DNA of 64,000 bases from Flavobacterium sp. 90 (GTDB lineage Bacteria; Bacteroidota; Bacteroidia; Flavobacteriales; Flavobacteriaceae). The notes beneath the pieces are model-generated. The model did not search any database. It was not told the origin of the DNA and saw nothing but the letters and a program-made list of their open reading frames with translations. This document shows, piece after piece, positions 17,947-26,984 of the stretch (position 1 is its first letter; every line of letters begins with the position of its first letter). Position numbers and translations under genes: made by a program. The DNA is taken from positions 3,534,001-3,598,000 of the forward strand of contig NZ_SMGE01000001.1 in assembly GCF_004339525.1 (NCBI RefSeq). Reading direction: 5' to 3'.

Positions 17947-19275
17947 ATGGCAAGATTTGAATTAAAGCTTCCTAAAATGGGAGAAAGTGTCGCTGAAGCA
18001 ACCATTACCAACTGGTTGAAAGAAGTTGGAGACAAAATTGAAGCTGATGAAGCAGTACTTGAAATTGCAACTGATAAGGTTGATAGTGAAGTGCCTAGCG
18101 AAGTATCGGGGATTTTAGTTGAACAATTATTCGGTAAAGATGATTTAGTTCAGGTAGGACAAACCATTGCAATTATTGAAACAGAAGGAGATGCGCCAAC
18201 TGCAAATGCAACTCAGGAAGTTGCTGCTTCCGCTGAGGTTGCTGCTATTGAAGCTACAATTGAAACTGCAAAAGAAACTGTCGCTGCTCCACAAGATTTC
18301 TCAGGATCTGATAAATTCTTTTCTCCATTAGTAAAAAATATTGCAAAGGAAGAAGGTATTTCTGTTACTGAATTAGAAAATATTGCTGGTTCAGGAAAAG
18401 ACGGACGCGTAACAAAAGAAGATATCTTTAAATATATTGAAAACCGTAAAGCAGGTGTTGTAGAAACTCCTAAAGCGGTTGTTCAGGCTCCAAAAGCAGC
18501 AGAACCAGTAGTTCAGGCGGCTCCGGTTCAAAAAAGTCAACAAGCAGTTCCGGTTTCTGTAAATGGTGGTGATGAAATCATCGAAATGGACAGAATGCGT
18601 AAACTGATTTCTGGATATATGGTAGCTTCGGTACAGACTTCGGCTCACGTACAATCATTCATTGAGGTTGATGTGACGAATATCGTAAAATGGAGAGAAA
18701 AAGTAAAAACTGCTTTCGAGAAAAGAGAAGGTGAGAAGTTGACTTTTACGCCAATTATGATGGAAGCGGTTGCAAAAGCATTAAAAGATTTCCCGGGAAT
18801 GAATATTTCTGTTGATGGAGATTATATCATCAAAAAGAAAAATATAAACTTAGGAATGGCTGCGGCTTTACCAAATGGAAATTTAATTGTTCCTGTAATT
18901 AAAAATGCAGATCAGTTAAACCTTGTTGGAATGGCAAAAGCGGTTAACGATTTAGGAAACCGTGCAAAAGCCGGAAAACTAAAACCAGACGATACTCAAG
19001 GCGGAACTTATACAGTTACAAACGTGGGAACTTTTGGAAGTGTTTTTGGAACGCCAATTATCAATCAGCCACAAGTTGGAATTCTTGCTCTTGGAGCGAT
19101 TCGTAAAGTGCCTGCAGTTATCGAAACTCCGGAAGGTGATTTTATCGGAATCCGTCAAAAAATGTTCTTATCGCATTCTTACGATCATAGAGTTGTAGAT
19201 GGAGCTTTAGGTGGAAGTTTTGTAAAACGTGTAGCCGAATATTTAGAAGCTTTTGATGTAGACAGAGATTTCTAA
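17947..19275 (+). CDS. 2-oxo acid dehydrogenase E2 (dihydrolipoamide acyltransferase)
   Basis: 442 residues. A lipoyl domain (1-80) carries the attachment site TDKVDSEV with Lys44. An Ala/Pro/Val-rich linker leads to a peripheral subunit-binding domain at about 120-165 (SPLVKNIAKEEGISVTELENI, GKDGRVTKEDI). A second flexible linker precedes the catalytic domain (about 210-442), which ends with YDHRVVDGALGG (His414, Asp418). The enzyme passes an acyl group from lipoate to CoA in the core of a pyruvate, oxoglutarate or branched-chain complex. The single lipoyl domain favours branched-chain or oxoglutarate types. E1 and E3 genes are not adjacent, so the substrate stays open. Confidence 0.9.
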   Translation: MARFELKLPKMGESVAEATITNWLKEVGDKIEADEAVLEIATDKVDSEVPSEVSGILVEQLFGKDDLVQVGQTIAIIETEGDAPTANATQEVAASAEVAAIEATIETAKETVAAPQDFSGSDKFFSPLVKNIAKEEGISVTELENIAGSGKDGRVTKEDIFKYIENRKAGVVETPKAVVQAPKAAEPVVQAAPVQKSQQAVPVSVNGGDEIIEMDRMRKLISGYMVASVQTSAHVQSFIEVDVTNIVKWREKVKTAFEKREGEKLTFTPIMMEAVAKALKDFPGMNISVDGDYIIKKKNINLGMAAALPNGNLIVPVIKNADQLNLVGMAKAVNDLGNRAKAGKLKPDDTQGGTYTVTNVGTFGSVFGTPIINQPQVGILALGAIRKVPAVIETPEGDFIGIRQKMFLSHSYDHRVVDGALGGSFVKRVAEYLEAFDVDRDF

Positions 19276-19296
19276 TATCAGAATAAAAATAAATTG

Positions 19297-19333
19297 AAAC
19301 CCGGGAAATTATTAAAATTTCCCGGGTTTTTTG
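19297..19333 (+). terminator. Terminator of the E2 gene
   Basis: A perfect 14-bp stem (AAACCCGGGAAATT at 19297-19310, AATTTCCCGGGTTT at 19316-19329) followed by T-rich sequence, 22 bases after the stop. Confidence 0.85.
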
Positions 19334-19492
19334 TTTTGTAGGAAAAGGTTAAGAAATGAATGAGAGCTTACATTTTGATTGATTTTAAAAGTTAAAATGT
19401 CGAAATCGCAGCCATTTTTGTTTAAAAAAATCAAGAATAAAAGGGAAAATTCGGCTTTAAAAATTACATTTGTAATCTTATAAAAATTAAAA

Positions 19493-20263
19493 ATGGAACT
19501 CAAACTCAACAAACCAATTTGCTTTTTTGATCTTGAAACAACCGGAATTGATATCGGTAAAGATCGAATTGTAGAAATTTCGATATTCAAAGTTTTTCCA
19601 AACGGAAATAAAGAAAGTAAAACCTGGTTGGTGAATCCAACGATTCCAATTCCTCCGCAAACCACTGCTGTTCATGGTATCACGGATGAAAAAGTAGCAA
19701 ACGAACCTACTTTTACAGAATTGGCGCCACAAGTTCATAATATGATTAAGGATAGTGATTTGGGAGGTTTTAATTCAGATCGTTTCGATATTCCGTTGCT
19801 TGCAGAAGAATTGCTTCGTGCCGGAGTTGATTTTGATATGAAAAATAAAGTTTCAGTAGATGTGCAAACTATTTTTCATAAAATGGAAGAACGTACGCTA
19901 AGTGCTGCATTGAAATTTTATTGTGGAAAAAGTCTTGAAAACGCCCATTCAGCAGAAGCTGATACAATGGCAACTTACGAAATCTTAAAAGCACAATTAG
20001 ATCGTTATCCGGAATTAGAAAATGATATGAAATCATTGTCTGAATTTACAACCCGTAAAAAAATCGCTGATTTTGCAGGAATGATTGCTTTTGATGCAGA
20101 CAACGAAGAGATTTTTACCTTCGGTAAACATAAAGGAGCAAAGGTTGATAAAGTATTAGAAACGGAGCCTGGATATTTCAGCTGGATTCAAAACGCCGAT
20201 TTTCCTTTGTATACTAAGAAAGTTTTGACGGCAATAAAATTAAGAAAGTTAAATACTAAATAA
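19493..20263 (+). CDS. DnaQ-like 3'-5' exonuclease
   Basis: 256 residues. A DEDDh exonuclease domain (about 5-175) contains FFDLETTG (catalytic Asp and Glu), HGITDEKV, GGFNSDRFDIPLL and AHSAEADTMATYE, which provides the catalytic His and last Asp. A C-terminal segment (about 200-250; FTFGKHKGAKVDKVL, GYFSWIQNADF) is a small domain found after exonucleases of this type. It may proofread for DNA polymerase III or trim RNA; it is shorter and differently built from the epsilon subunit, so I leave the symbol empty. It is followed by a repeat and the FAH-family gene. Confidence 0.85.
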   Translation: MELKLNKPICFFDLETTGIDIGKDRIVEISIFKVFPNGNKESKTWLVNPTIPIPPQTTAVHGITDEKVANEPTFTELAPQVHNMIKDSDLGGFNSDRFDIPLLAEELLRAGVDFDMKNKVSVDVQTIFHKMEERTLSAALKFYCGKSLENAHSAEADTMATYEILKAQLDRYPELENDMKSLSEFTTRKKIADFAGMIAFDADNEEIFTFGKHKGAKVDKVLETEPGYFSWIQNADFPLYTKKVLTAIKLRKLNTK

Positions 20264-20265
20264 GA

Positions 20266-20346
20266 TTCTGAGTCGCTAAGGTTCTAAGATGCTAAGTTTT
20301 TTGCATAGTTTCTTAGAGCCTTAGTAGCTTAGTACCTTCGCAACTT
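20266..20346. repeat. CTAAG-rich inverted repeat
   Basis: Arms CTAAGGTTCTAAG (20276-20288) and CTTAGAGCCTTAG (20312-20324), 12 of 13 paired, flanked by further related TTAGTAGCTTAGTACC sequence. A half copy is at 56146-56180. Confidence 0.65.
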
Positions 20347-20356
20347 ATAAAAAGAA

Positions 20357-20968
20357 ATGAAGATCATCTGTATCGGTAGAAATTATACCAATCATATTGA
20401 GGAATTAAAAAACGAGCGACCAACGGAACCTGTGGTTTTTATGAAACCGGATTCGGCAGTATTGTTGAAGCAACATCCGTTTGTAATTCCAGAATTTTCT
20501 GAAGAAATTCATCACGAAATAGAGATAATTGTTAAAATTAACAAAGTAGGGAAGTACATTGAACCTAAATTTGCTCATAAGTATTATGATGAAATAAGTG
20601 TAGGTATAGATTTTACAGCCAGAGATTTACAAGATAAATTGAAACAAAAAGGATTGCCTTGGGAGAAAGCAAAAGCCTTTGATGGCTCTGCGGTCATTGG
20701 AGATTTTGTCTCAAAAAATGATTTTGTTTCTATGGAAAATCTTACATTTGAGTTGACTAACAATTCTAAAACAGTTCAAAAAGGAAATACAAGCTTCATG
20801 CTTTGGAAAATTGATGAACTTGTTTCTTATGTATCTCAATATTTTACATTAAAAATAGGAGATATTATTTTTACAGGAACACCGGAAGGAGTTGCTGCAG
20901 TTAAACCAAATGATGTTTTAGAAGGCTTTTTAGAAGATAAAAAATTATTCAGAATACAAGTAAAATAA
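20357..20968 (+). CDS. Fumarylacetoacetate hydrolase-family protein
   Basis: 203 residues, the short single-domain form of the family. Visible motifs are CIGRNYTNHIEEL, VFMKPDSAVLL, HHEIEIIVKI (a metal-binding Glu pair), GIDFTARDLQ, PWEKAKAFDGSAVIG and the closing TGTPEGVAAVKPND. Members of this form are acylpyruvases, oxaloacetate decarboxylases or 2-hydroxyhepta-diene-dioate isomerases; YcgM/FAHD1 are the nearest known types. It acts in the cytoplasm with Mg2+ or Mn2+. The stop overlaps the start of the Hpt gene by one base (TAATG), so translation is likely coupled. Confidence 0.88.
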   Translation: MKIICIGRNYTNHIEELKNERPTEPVVFMKPDSAVLLKQHPFVIPEFSEEIHHEIEIIVKINKVGKYIEPKFAHKYYDEISVGIDFTARDLQDKLKQKGLPWEKAKAFDGSAVIGDFVSKNDFVSMENLTFELTNNSKTVQKGNTSFMLWKIDELVSYVSQYFTLKIGDIIFTGTPEGVAAVKPNDVLEGFLEDKKLFRIQVK

Positions 20969-21312
20969 TGGCTTTAAAGTACAACCTTTCGAAAGTATAT
21001 GCGCTTTCAGACAACGATCCTGAATTTGTAAACGAAATTCTAAAACTTTTTGTTACCGAAGTTCCCGAAGATTTAAAACAAATCAAAGAAGGAATTAAGA
21101 AAAAGGATCATAAATATGCTTATTCTTATGCGCATAAAATAAAACCTACATTAGATTTAATGGGTTTAAATGTAGCTTTTGAGGAAATTCTTCAAGTCGA
21201 AGCCTGGACGAAAGCAGAAGGCAAGAAAAAAGAAATTGTCGAAACTTTTAAAAGCATTAAATTGCAGGTAAAAGAGGCAATAAAAGAAATTAAAAAAGAT
21301 TTTGATTTGTAA
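20968..21312 (+). CDS. Orphan Hpt (histidine phosphotransfer) protein
   Basis: 114 residues, all helical. The phosphorylatable His56 lies in YAHKIKPTLDLMGL, the Hpt signature HxxKxxxxxxG. Such proteins relay phosphate between a hybrid histidine kinase and a response regulator. No kinase or receiver gene is adjacent, so the partners must be elsewhere. Its overlap with the FAH-family gene gives coexpression with a metabolic enzyme, which is curious but not explained by the sequence. Confidence 0.85.
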   Translation: MALKYNLSKVYALSDNDPEFVNEILKLFVTEVPEDLKQIKEGIKKKDHKYAYSYAHKIKPTLDLMGLNVAFEEILQVEAWTKAEGKKKEIVETFKSIKLQVKEAIKEIKKDFDL

Positions 21313-21323
21313 GATATGGGCGT

Positions 21324-21366
21324 GACTCTATTTTTGACCTTTTAAATTTAGGTCAAAAATAGAGTC
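21324..21366. repeat. Perfect 16-bp hairpin without T tract
   Basis: The arms are GACTCTATTTTTGACC (21324-21339) and GGTCAAAAATAGAGTC (21351-21366). It follows the Hpt stop by 11 bases. No run of T follows, so it is not a classic terminator; an mRNA-stabilising or processing hairpin is possible. Confidence 0.6.
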
Positions 21367-21519
21367 GGGTTATACACTATATCTTTTGTTCCGGAAAATT
21401 TTGTTAAACGAGCACTTGTCGTTTGTTACAAAAGGATGCCGTTTCTACCCCTCACGCAAAATCGTTGCGACAACAACCTTCTTTCTAATAATAACTTACA
21501 AAACAGTAAGTAAAAATAA

Positions 21520-22782
<1,263 letters not shown>

Positions 22783-22853
22783 TTTTTTGTTTCAATCGTT
22801 TATTTTTCTTTTCTTTGCACCCTGATTTTGAATAACGATAAAAGATAAGTATA

Positions 22854-23090
22854 ATGTCAAGAGTTTGTGACCTTACAGGTAAAAGAGCGATGGTAGGAAA
22901 TAACGTTTCTCACGCTATGAACAAAACTAAGAGAAAGTTTTCTGTAAACTTAGTTAAAAAGCGTTTTTATCTTCCAGAAGAAGATAGATGGATTACTCTT
23001 AGAGTAGCAGCATCTACGATAAAAACAATTAATAAAAATGGAATTTCTGCTGTTTTGAAAAAAGCGCAGTCAGAGGGATTTATCAAATAA
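22854..23090 (+). CDS. rpmB: 50S ribosomal protein L28
   Basis: 78 residues starting [21 protein letters not shown], the conserved N-terminus of bL28. [20 protein letters not shown] follows. The Cys pair of some L28 proteins is reduced to one Cys here. First of three small ribosome-associated genes read in the same direction. No Shine-Dalgarno sequence precedes the ATG, which is normal for this phylum. Confidence 0.96.
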   Translation: MSRVCDLTGKRAMVGNNVSHAMNKTKRKFSVNLVKKRFYLPEEDRWITLRVAASTIKTINKNGISAVLKKAQSEGFIK

Positions 23091-23117
23091 TCTTTTCCTA
23101 AATAAATATATAGCAAG

Positions 23118-23300
23118 ATGGCAAAGAAAGGTAATAGAATCCAGGTAATTTTAGAATGTACTGAGCACAAGACTTCTGGTGTAGCAGGAACTTCTAGATA
23201 TATTACAACTAAGAACAAAAAAAATACTCCGGATAGATTAGAGATTAAAAAATTTAATCCAATCTTGAAACGCGTAACTGTTCACAAAGAAATTAAGTAA
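23118..23300 (+). CDS. rpmG: 50S ribosomal protein L33
   Basis: 60 residues, [21 protein letters not shown], then [19 protein letters not shown], a standard bL33. The zinc-binding cysteine pairs of C+ forms are missing (only one Cys), so this is a zinc-free form. It starts 27 bases after rpmB. Confidence 0.96.
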   Translation: MAKKGNRIQVILECTEHKTSGVAGTSRYITTKNKKNTPDRLEIKKFNPILKRVTVHKEIK

Positions 23301-23371
23301 TAATTAGAGATTTATAGTGCTCGGTGGTTTTGCCATTAGAGTTTTATAAAACTTCAAATAACATTTGAATC

Positions 23372-23524
23372 ATGGCAAAGAAAACCGTAGCATCGTTACA
23401 AACATCTTCTAAGAGATTATCAAAAGCCATCAAAATGGTGAAATCTCCTAAAACTGGTGCATATACATTCGTAGAATCTATTATGTCTCCTGAAGAAGTT
23501 GATGAATTCTTGAAAAAGAAATAA
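23372..23524 (+). CDS. DUF4295 protein, probable Bacteroidota-specific ribosomal protein
   Basis: 50 residues: it begins MAKKTVASLQTSSKRLSKAI and ends EEVDEFLKKK. It is small, basic and Lys/Ser-rich, and lies 71 bases after rpmG in the same direction. DUF4295 proteins hold this position throughout Bacteroidota (family knowledge). From memory, a structure of the F. johnsoniae ribosome described a new large-subunit protein, bL38; this ORF is a candidate for it, but I could not check the match. The composition and the neighbours fit a ribosomal protein well. Confidence 0.85.
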   Translation: MAKKTVASLQTSSKRLSKAIKMVKSPKTGAYTFVESIMSPEEVDEFLKKK

Positions 23525-23543
23525 TTACAATCACACTATATAG

Positions 23544-23577
23544 AAAAGCTACTTTCATTCGGAAGTAGCTTTTTTAT
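23544..23577 (+). terminator. Terminator after the rpmB-rpmG-DUF4295 unit
   Basis: An 11-bp stem (AAAAGCTACTT at 23544-23554, AAGTAGCTTTT at 23563-23573) followed by T-rich sequence, 20 bases past the DUF4295 stop. Confidence 0.8.
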
Positions 23578-23581
23578 TTTT

Positions 23582-23589
23582 TATATTTG
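23582..23589 (+). promoter_or_regulatory. -7 element of ftsY
   Basis: TATATTTG, a full consensus match placed immediately after the terminator of the ribosomal-protein unit. ftsY therefore appears to have its own transcript with a leader of about 100 bases. Confidence 0.5.
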
Positions 23590-23692
23590 TCTAAAATTTA
23601 AAGAAGCATACGTAATTTTGGCTTTCTTTAAATATTAAGTATTATTTGGATTATAAAACCGAATAATCTAAAAAACTAACAATCTATAAAAA

Positions 23693-24646
23693 ATGAGTTT
23701 TTTTAAAAAATTATTCTCTACTGATAAAAAAGAGACTTTGGATAAAGGTCTTGAAAAATCAAAAACTACTTTTTTCTCAAAGTTAAGCAAAGCTGTTGCC
23801 GGAAAATCTAAGGTTGATGACGATGTTCTTGATGATCTGGAAGAAATTCTGGTCGCTTCTGATGTTGGTGTAAATACAACTCTGAAAGTAATTTCAAGAA
23901 TCGAAAAACGTGTTGCCGAAGATAAATATTTAGGAACAGAGGAGTTGAATCAAATCCTTCGTGAAGAAATAGGAGCTTTACTTTCTGAAACAAATACAGG
24001 CGAAGCAACTGAATTTGAAATTCCAAAAGATAAAAAGCCATATGTTTTAATGGTAGTTGGTGTTAATGGAGTTGGTAAAACAACTACTATTGGTAAACTG
24101 GCTTATCAGTTTAAGAAAGCAGGTTATAATGTGGTTTTGGGAGCTGCGGATACTTTTCGTGCGGCTGCTATTGATCAATTACAAGTTTGGGCAGATCGTG
24201 TAGGTGTGCCAATCGTAAGACAAAATATGGGTAGCGATCCTGCTTCTGTTGCTTTTGATACGTTACAATCTGCTGTAGCTCAAAATGCCGATGTAGTAAT
24301 TATAGATACTGCAGGACGTTTGCATAACAAAATCAATTTGATGAACGAACTTACCAAAGTAAAACGTGTAATGCAGAAAGTTGTTGCTGATGCTCCACAT
24401 GATGTGCTTTTGGTTTTGGATGGTTCTACCGGTCAAAATGCTTTTGAACAAGCAAAACAATTTACGGCTGCTACTGAAGTAACTTCTCTTGCTGTTACCA
24501 AACTAGACGGAACTGCAAAAGGTGGTGTTGTAATTGGTATTTCAGATCAATTTCAGATTCCTGTGAAGTATATTGGTATTGGTGAAGGAATTGAAGATTT
24601 GCAAGTCTTCAATAAATATGAATTTGTAGATAGTTTTTTTAAATAA
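23693..24646 (+). CDS. ftsY: Signal recognition particle receptor FtsY
   Basis: 317 residues. The acidic A domain of E. coli FtsY is absent, as in other Bacteroidota; only a short Lys-rich leader (FFKKLFSTDKKE) precedes the N domain. The SRP GTPase domain has G1 GVNGVGKTT (123-131), the DTFRAAAIDQLQVWADR insertion-box helix, G3 DTAGRLHNK, G4 TKLDGTAKGG and the closing GIGEGIEDLQVF. It docks SRP-bound ribosomes at the inner membrane for cotranslational insertion. Confidence 0.96.
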   Translation: MSFFKKLFSTDKKETLDKGLEKSKTTFFSKLSKAVAGKSKVDDDVLDDLEEILVASDVGVNTTLKVISRIEKRVAEDKYLGTEELNQILREEIGALLSETNTGEATEFEIPKDKKPYVLMVVGVNGVGKTTTIGKLAYQFKKAGYNVVLGAADTFRAAAIDQLQVWADRVGVPIVRQNMGSDPASVAFDTLQSAVAQNADVVIIDTAGRLHNKINLMNELTKVKRVMQKVVADAPHDVLLVLDGSTGQNAFEQAKQFTAATEVTSLAVTKLDGTAKGGVVIGISDQFQIPVKYIGIGEGIEDLQVFNKYEFVDSFFK

Positions 24647-24664
24647 TCTTTTAAGGTAATTTCA

Positions 24665-24841
24665 ATGAGTTTTTCTTCTTTAAAAAATATAACGCCAGTT
24701 AGTTTTTATTTTGCAAGTGTTATATGTTTTGTTTTGGCAAATGTATTAAAAGACAAAAGTTTGTCTTTTTATTATATTTTGTTGGTTGTAGGATTGGTTC
24801 TCTTTTTTATGGGAATGTTAAAGAGATTACGCACTAAATAA
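24665..24841 (+). CDS. Small membrane protein, 58 residues
   Basis: The ORF starts at ATG 24665, 18 bases after the ftsY stop, and ends at a TAA followed by a terminator. The protein starts MSFSSLKNITPVSFYFASVI, has two hydrophobic helices (about 10-28 and 34-52) and ends in the basic tail MLKRLRTK, which fits a positive-inside two-helix protein. Its placement between ftsY and a terminator and its coding-like composition support a real gene. Function unknown. Confidence 0.65.
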   Translation: MSFSSLKNITPVSFYFASVICFVLANVLKDKSLSFYYILLVVGLVLFFMGMLKRLRTK

Positions 24842-24870
24842 AAAAATATTTTCTATTTAATATATAAAGA

Positions 24871-24908
24871 AAAACTCATGTAGTCGTTTGATTACATGAG
24901 TTTTTTTT
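24871..24908 (+). terminator. Terminator of the ftsY unit
   Basis: A 12-bp stem (AAAACTCATGTA at 24871-24882 with TACATGAGTTTT at 24893-24904) followed by a run of T. Confidence 0.85.
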
Positions 24909-24994
24909 ATGTTCAGTGTATCTTAAAAGCTTTTTTTTAGGATCCATATAAAAACTTGTGTAGCAACAAATATTCAGGATGGATTTAACTGCAA

Positions 24995-25012
24995 TCCCGA
25001 TAGCTATCGGGA
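24995..25012. repeat. Perfect palindrome TCCCGATAGCTATCGGGA
   Basis: An 18-bp perfect palindrome lying between the outer and inner arms of the neighbouring CGCAAAG element, as if inserted there. A partial related stretch, TATCGGTATCGGG, follows at 25031-25043. Confidence 0.75.
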
Positions 25013-25055
25013 ACAAAGTTTTTTTATACATATCGGTATCGGGTTTTATAAAAAC

Positions 25056-25101
25056 ACAAAGTTCGCAAAGCTAAATCAATACAAAGCTTTGCGAACTTTG
25101 T
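25056..25101. repeat. CGCAAAG palindrome family, copy 2 (inner hairpin)
   Basis: The arms ACAAAGTTCGCAAAGCT (25056-25072) and AGCTTTGCGAACTTTGT (25085-25101) form a perfect 17-bp stem. Remnants of the outer arms (TTAACTGCA near 24985 and GCTTTGCGTTAA near 25137-25147) extend the structure. Confidence 0.8.
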
Positions 25102-25209
25102 ATTTTTAAACATACGATTAGATAAAATCTTAGCGTGCTTTGCGTTAAAATGATTAACCTGTGCAAAACATTTTATGTTTCTCCACGGGTTTTTGCATCG
25201 ATCCCTTTT

Positions 25210-26274
25210 TTATTGATATAAAGCACTTATTTTCGTCCATAGTGTTTTATCAAAATCTGATAAGGCAAGATTGACATCGTCAGCGGCATCTCCCATTCTA
25301 ATGATAATCATGTTTTTGCTTGGAACAACATAGATTTTCTGATCATTTTTTCCTAGTGCCATAAACATGTCATTTGGTCCAGTTGGAATTATACTTCCCT
25401 GAAAAGTAAGCTGTGATTGTGGTAAATGATAGGATGTTTTTCCGTTAAGCCACCATAAATACCCGTATCCTAAATTAATATTTTGAGAAGTAGTTGTTGC
25501 TTCATTAAAATAGGCTTCGTTTAAAATTTGAGTAGTATTCCATTTTCCTTTATTAAGCATTAAAAGTCCAAATCGTGCCATACTTCTTGATGTGCTGGTG
25601 TAAACACTATTAACACCAAGCTGAACCCAATTGCCATCCATGCCAATTTTGTCTCTCAGTTTAGCATTGAAATAGTTTTGCCAGGTTTGTCCGCTTGCTT
25701 TTGCTATAACATCTTGCAATTTTACATATACATTGTGATATGCCCAACGTTTTCCGGCATCAGCCTTGTAGATTAAACTTGCCGGATCAGCATCATCTGT
25801 GCTGTCATCAAGTCCTGAAGTCATTGTTAGAAGATTTCTGCAGGTTATTAAATTTTCTTGTGCTAATGTTTCACTTGTCCAGCCGGTTCCTATATATTGT
25901 GAAACTTTATTGTTGATGTCTAATAAGTTTTCTTGTTGTGCAATTCCGGTCATGGTTGATGTTAACGTTTTTCCTGCACTTGCCCAATACCAGTTTGTAG
26001 TTGCGGAATGACCATTGAAGTAATTCTCCAATACAATTCGACCATTTACTAATATGATGAAGGATTTAGAATGTTTGAGTTCTAAATAATCTAAAAGTGG
26101 TTGAACTGCGGCTTGATTCCATTTTAGATCTGCAAGAGATTTTGTTTCCCAAGTATTTCCTGTTAATGGAGGGAAATACATGCTTTCAGTTGGATTTGTG
26201 TTTGTTTGTGTTGGATCTGAACTGCATCCTGCAAATGCTAAGATTGTCAGGATTATACAAATTGTTTTAGTCAT
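25210..26274 (-). CDS. Serine hydrolase of the class C beta-lactamase family, lipoprotein
   Basis: 354 residues with a lipoprotein signal (ILAFAGCSSD). The beta-lactamase/esterase domain has the SxxK motif SAGK (Ser99, Lys102), helped by YWASAGKTLTSTMTG, and a YHN motif (in KRWAYHNVYVK) that provides the second-motif Tyr. GYGYLWWLNG is a typical late strand. Family members are D-aminopeptidases, esterases or 6-aminohexanoate hydrolases; true beta-lactamase activity is unlikely for a lipoprotein without the third KTG box. It stands alone, facing ftsY. Confidence 0.85.
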   Translation of the reverse strand: MTKTICIILTILAFAGCSSDPTQTNTNPTESMYFPPLTGNTWETKSLADLKWNQAAVQPLLDYLELKHSKSFIILVNGRIVLENYFNGHSATTNWYWASAGKTLTSTMTGIAQQENLLDINNKVSQYIGTGWTSETLAQENLITCRNLLTMTSGLDDSTDDADPASLIYKADAGKRWAYHNVYVKLQDVIAKASGQTWQNYFNAKLRDKIGMDGNWVQLGVNSVYTSTSRSMARFGLLMLNKGKWNTTQILNEAYFNEATTTSQNINLGYGYLWWLNGKTSYHLPQSQLTFQGSIIPTGPNDMFMALGKNDQKIYVVPSKNMIIIRMGDAADDVNLALSDFDKTLWTKISALYQ

Positions 26275-26367
26275 GGTTTTTTGGTTTTGGTTTAGAGTTT
26301 GACTAAAAATATGTAAAATAGTTTAATTGGTTTTGTAAATTTTTATTTCTTTTGAGTTTTATAAGTT

Positions 26368-26375
26368 TAACTTTG
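26368..26375 (+). promoter_or_regulatory. -7 element upstream of the leader element
   Basis: TAACTTTG, a full match to TAnnTTTG. It places a transcript start near 26380, so the structured element at 26408-26490 would lie in the 5' UTR of the lipoprotein gene. Confidence 0.45.
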
Positions 26376-26407
26376 TAGTTCGCAAAAAAAAATCTCTTTT
26401 GAAAATT

Positions 26408-26490
26408 GGAGCCCTAGCCCTGATGGAAGCGGTATCCTTTTATGGCAGGGTTTGACATAAAAGATATAGCGTACAGCAGGAAATAGCTCC
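26408..26490 (+). promoter_or_regulatory. Structured 5' leader element, copy 1
   Basis: GGAGC (26408-26412) pairs with GCTCC (26486-26490), and the interior CCTTTTATG pairs with CATAAAAG. It shares AGCCCTAGCCCTGAT, GAAGNGG and the 3' AGCAGGAAATAGCTCC with copy 3 (61.9 kb) and the core TGA..GAAG.GG with copy 2 (56.05 kb). It lies 54 bases before a start codon, in sense orientation. It may correspond to a flavobacterial RNA family such as the Flavo-1 motif in Rfam, but I could not test this. Confidence 0.6.
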
Positions 26491-26543
26491 TGATTCTTAA
26501 TTTAAATAAGATTGAAAATAATTGAATTTTAATATAATAATCT

Positions 26544-26984
26544 ATGAAAAACACTTTTATGATTTTGGTTTTGTCGCTCTTGTTTGTGAGTTGCAAGCAG
26601 GAAATTAAACCAACAGATATCGCGAAACTTAATGGCTATTGGGAAATTGAAAAAGTAGTTTTTGATAAGGGTGAACAGAAGGATTATGGAATGAATGAAA
26701 GTTTTGATTTCTTTGAAATTAAAAATAATAAGGGAATTCGAAAGAAAGTAATGCCGCAGTTTGACGGAACTTTTTTGACAAGTGATTCTTTTGAAAATGT
26801 TTCGGTTCGGTTTAAGGATAATCAAGTGTTTTTAGATTACAAAACGGATTATGCAAAGTGGAGTGAGGAATTGATTTCGATTTCGGATAAGGAATTGGTA
26901 GTTAAAAATCAACAGAAAAAAGAGTATCATTATAAAAAAGCAGAACCAATAAATTTATTAAACGATGGCAAAAAGACTAAATAA
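26544..26984 (+). CDS. Small lipoprotein
   Basis: 146 residues with a lipoprotein signal (LLFVSC, Cys near 18). The mature domain is beta-rich, with LNGYWEIEKVVFDKGEQKDYG at its start, the typical opening of lipocalin-like lipoproteins of Bacteroidota that begin with an x-G-x-W strand. No catalytic motif is visible. The last 20 bases overlap the DUF721 gene, so the two are translationally linked. A structured element occupies its leader. Confidence 0.78.
   Translation: MKNTFMILVLSLLFVSCKQEIKPTDIAKLNGYWEIEKVVFDKGEQKDYGMNESFDFFEIKNNKGIRKKVMPQFDGTFLTSDSFENVSVRFKDNQVFLDYKTDYAKWSEELISISDKELVVKNQQKKEYHYKKAEPINLLNDGKKTK

Larger units (their letters stand above)
24842..25209. other. Intergenic region with terminator and nested repeats
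   Basis: This 368-base stretch between convergent genes has no gene I can support. It holds the terminator at 24871-24908, a perfect 18-bp palindrome at 24995-25012 and copy 2 of the CGCAAAG palindrome family (25056-25101 plus degenerate outer arms). Confidence 0.7.

Noticed and set aside
17947..19275. Naming the E2 gene sucB, pdhC or bkdB
   Set aside because: The sequence gives one lipoyl domain and a normal catalytic core but no neighbour E1 to fix the substrate.
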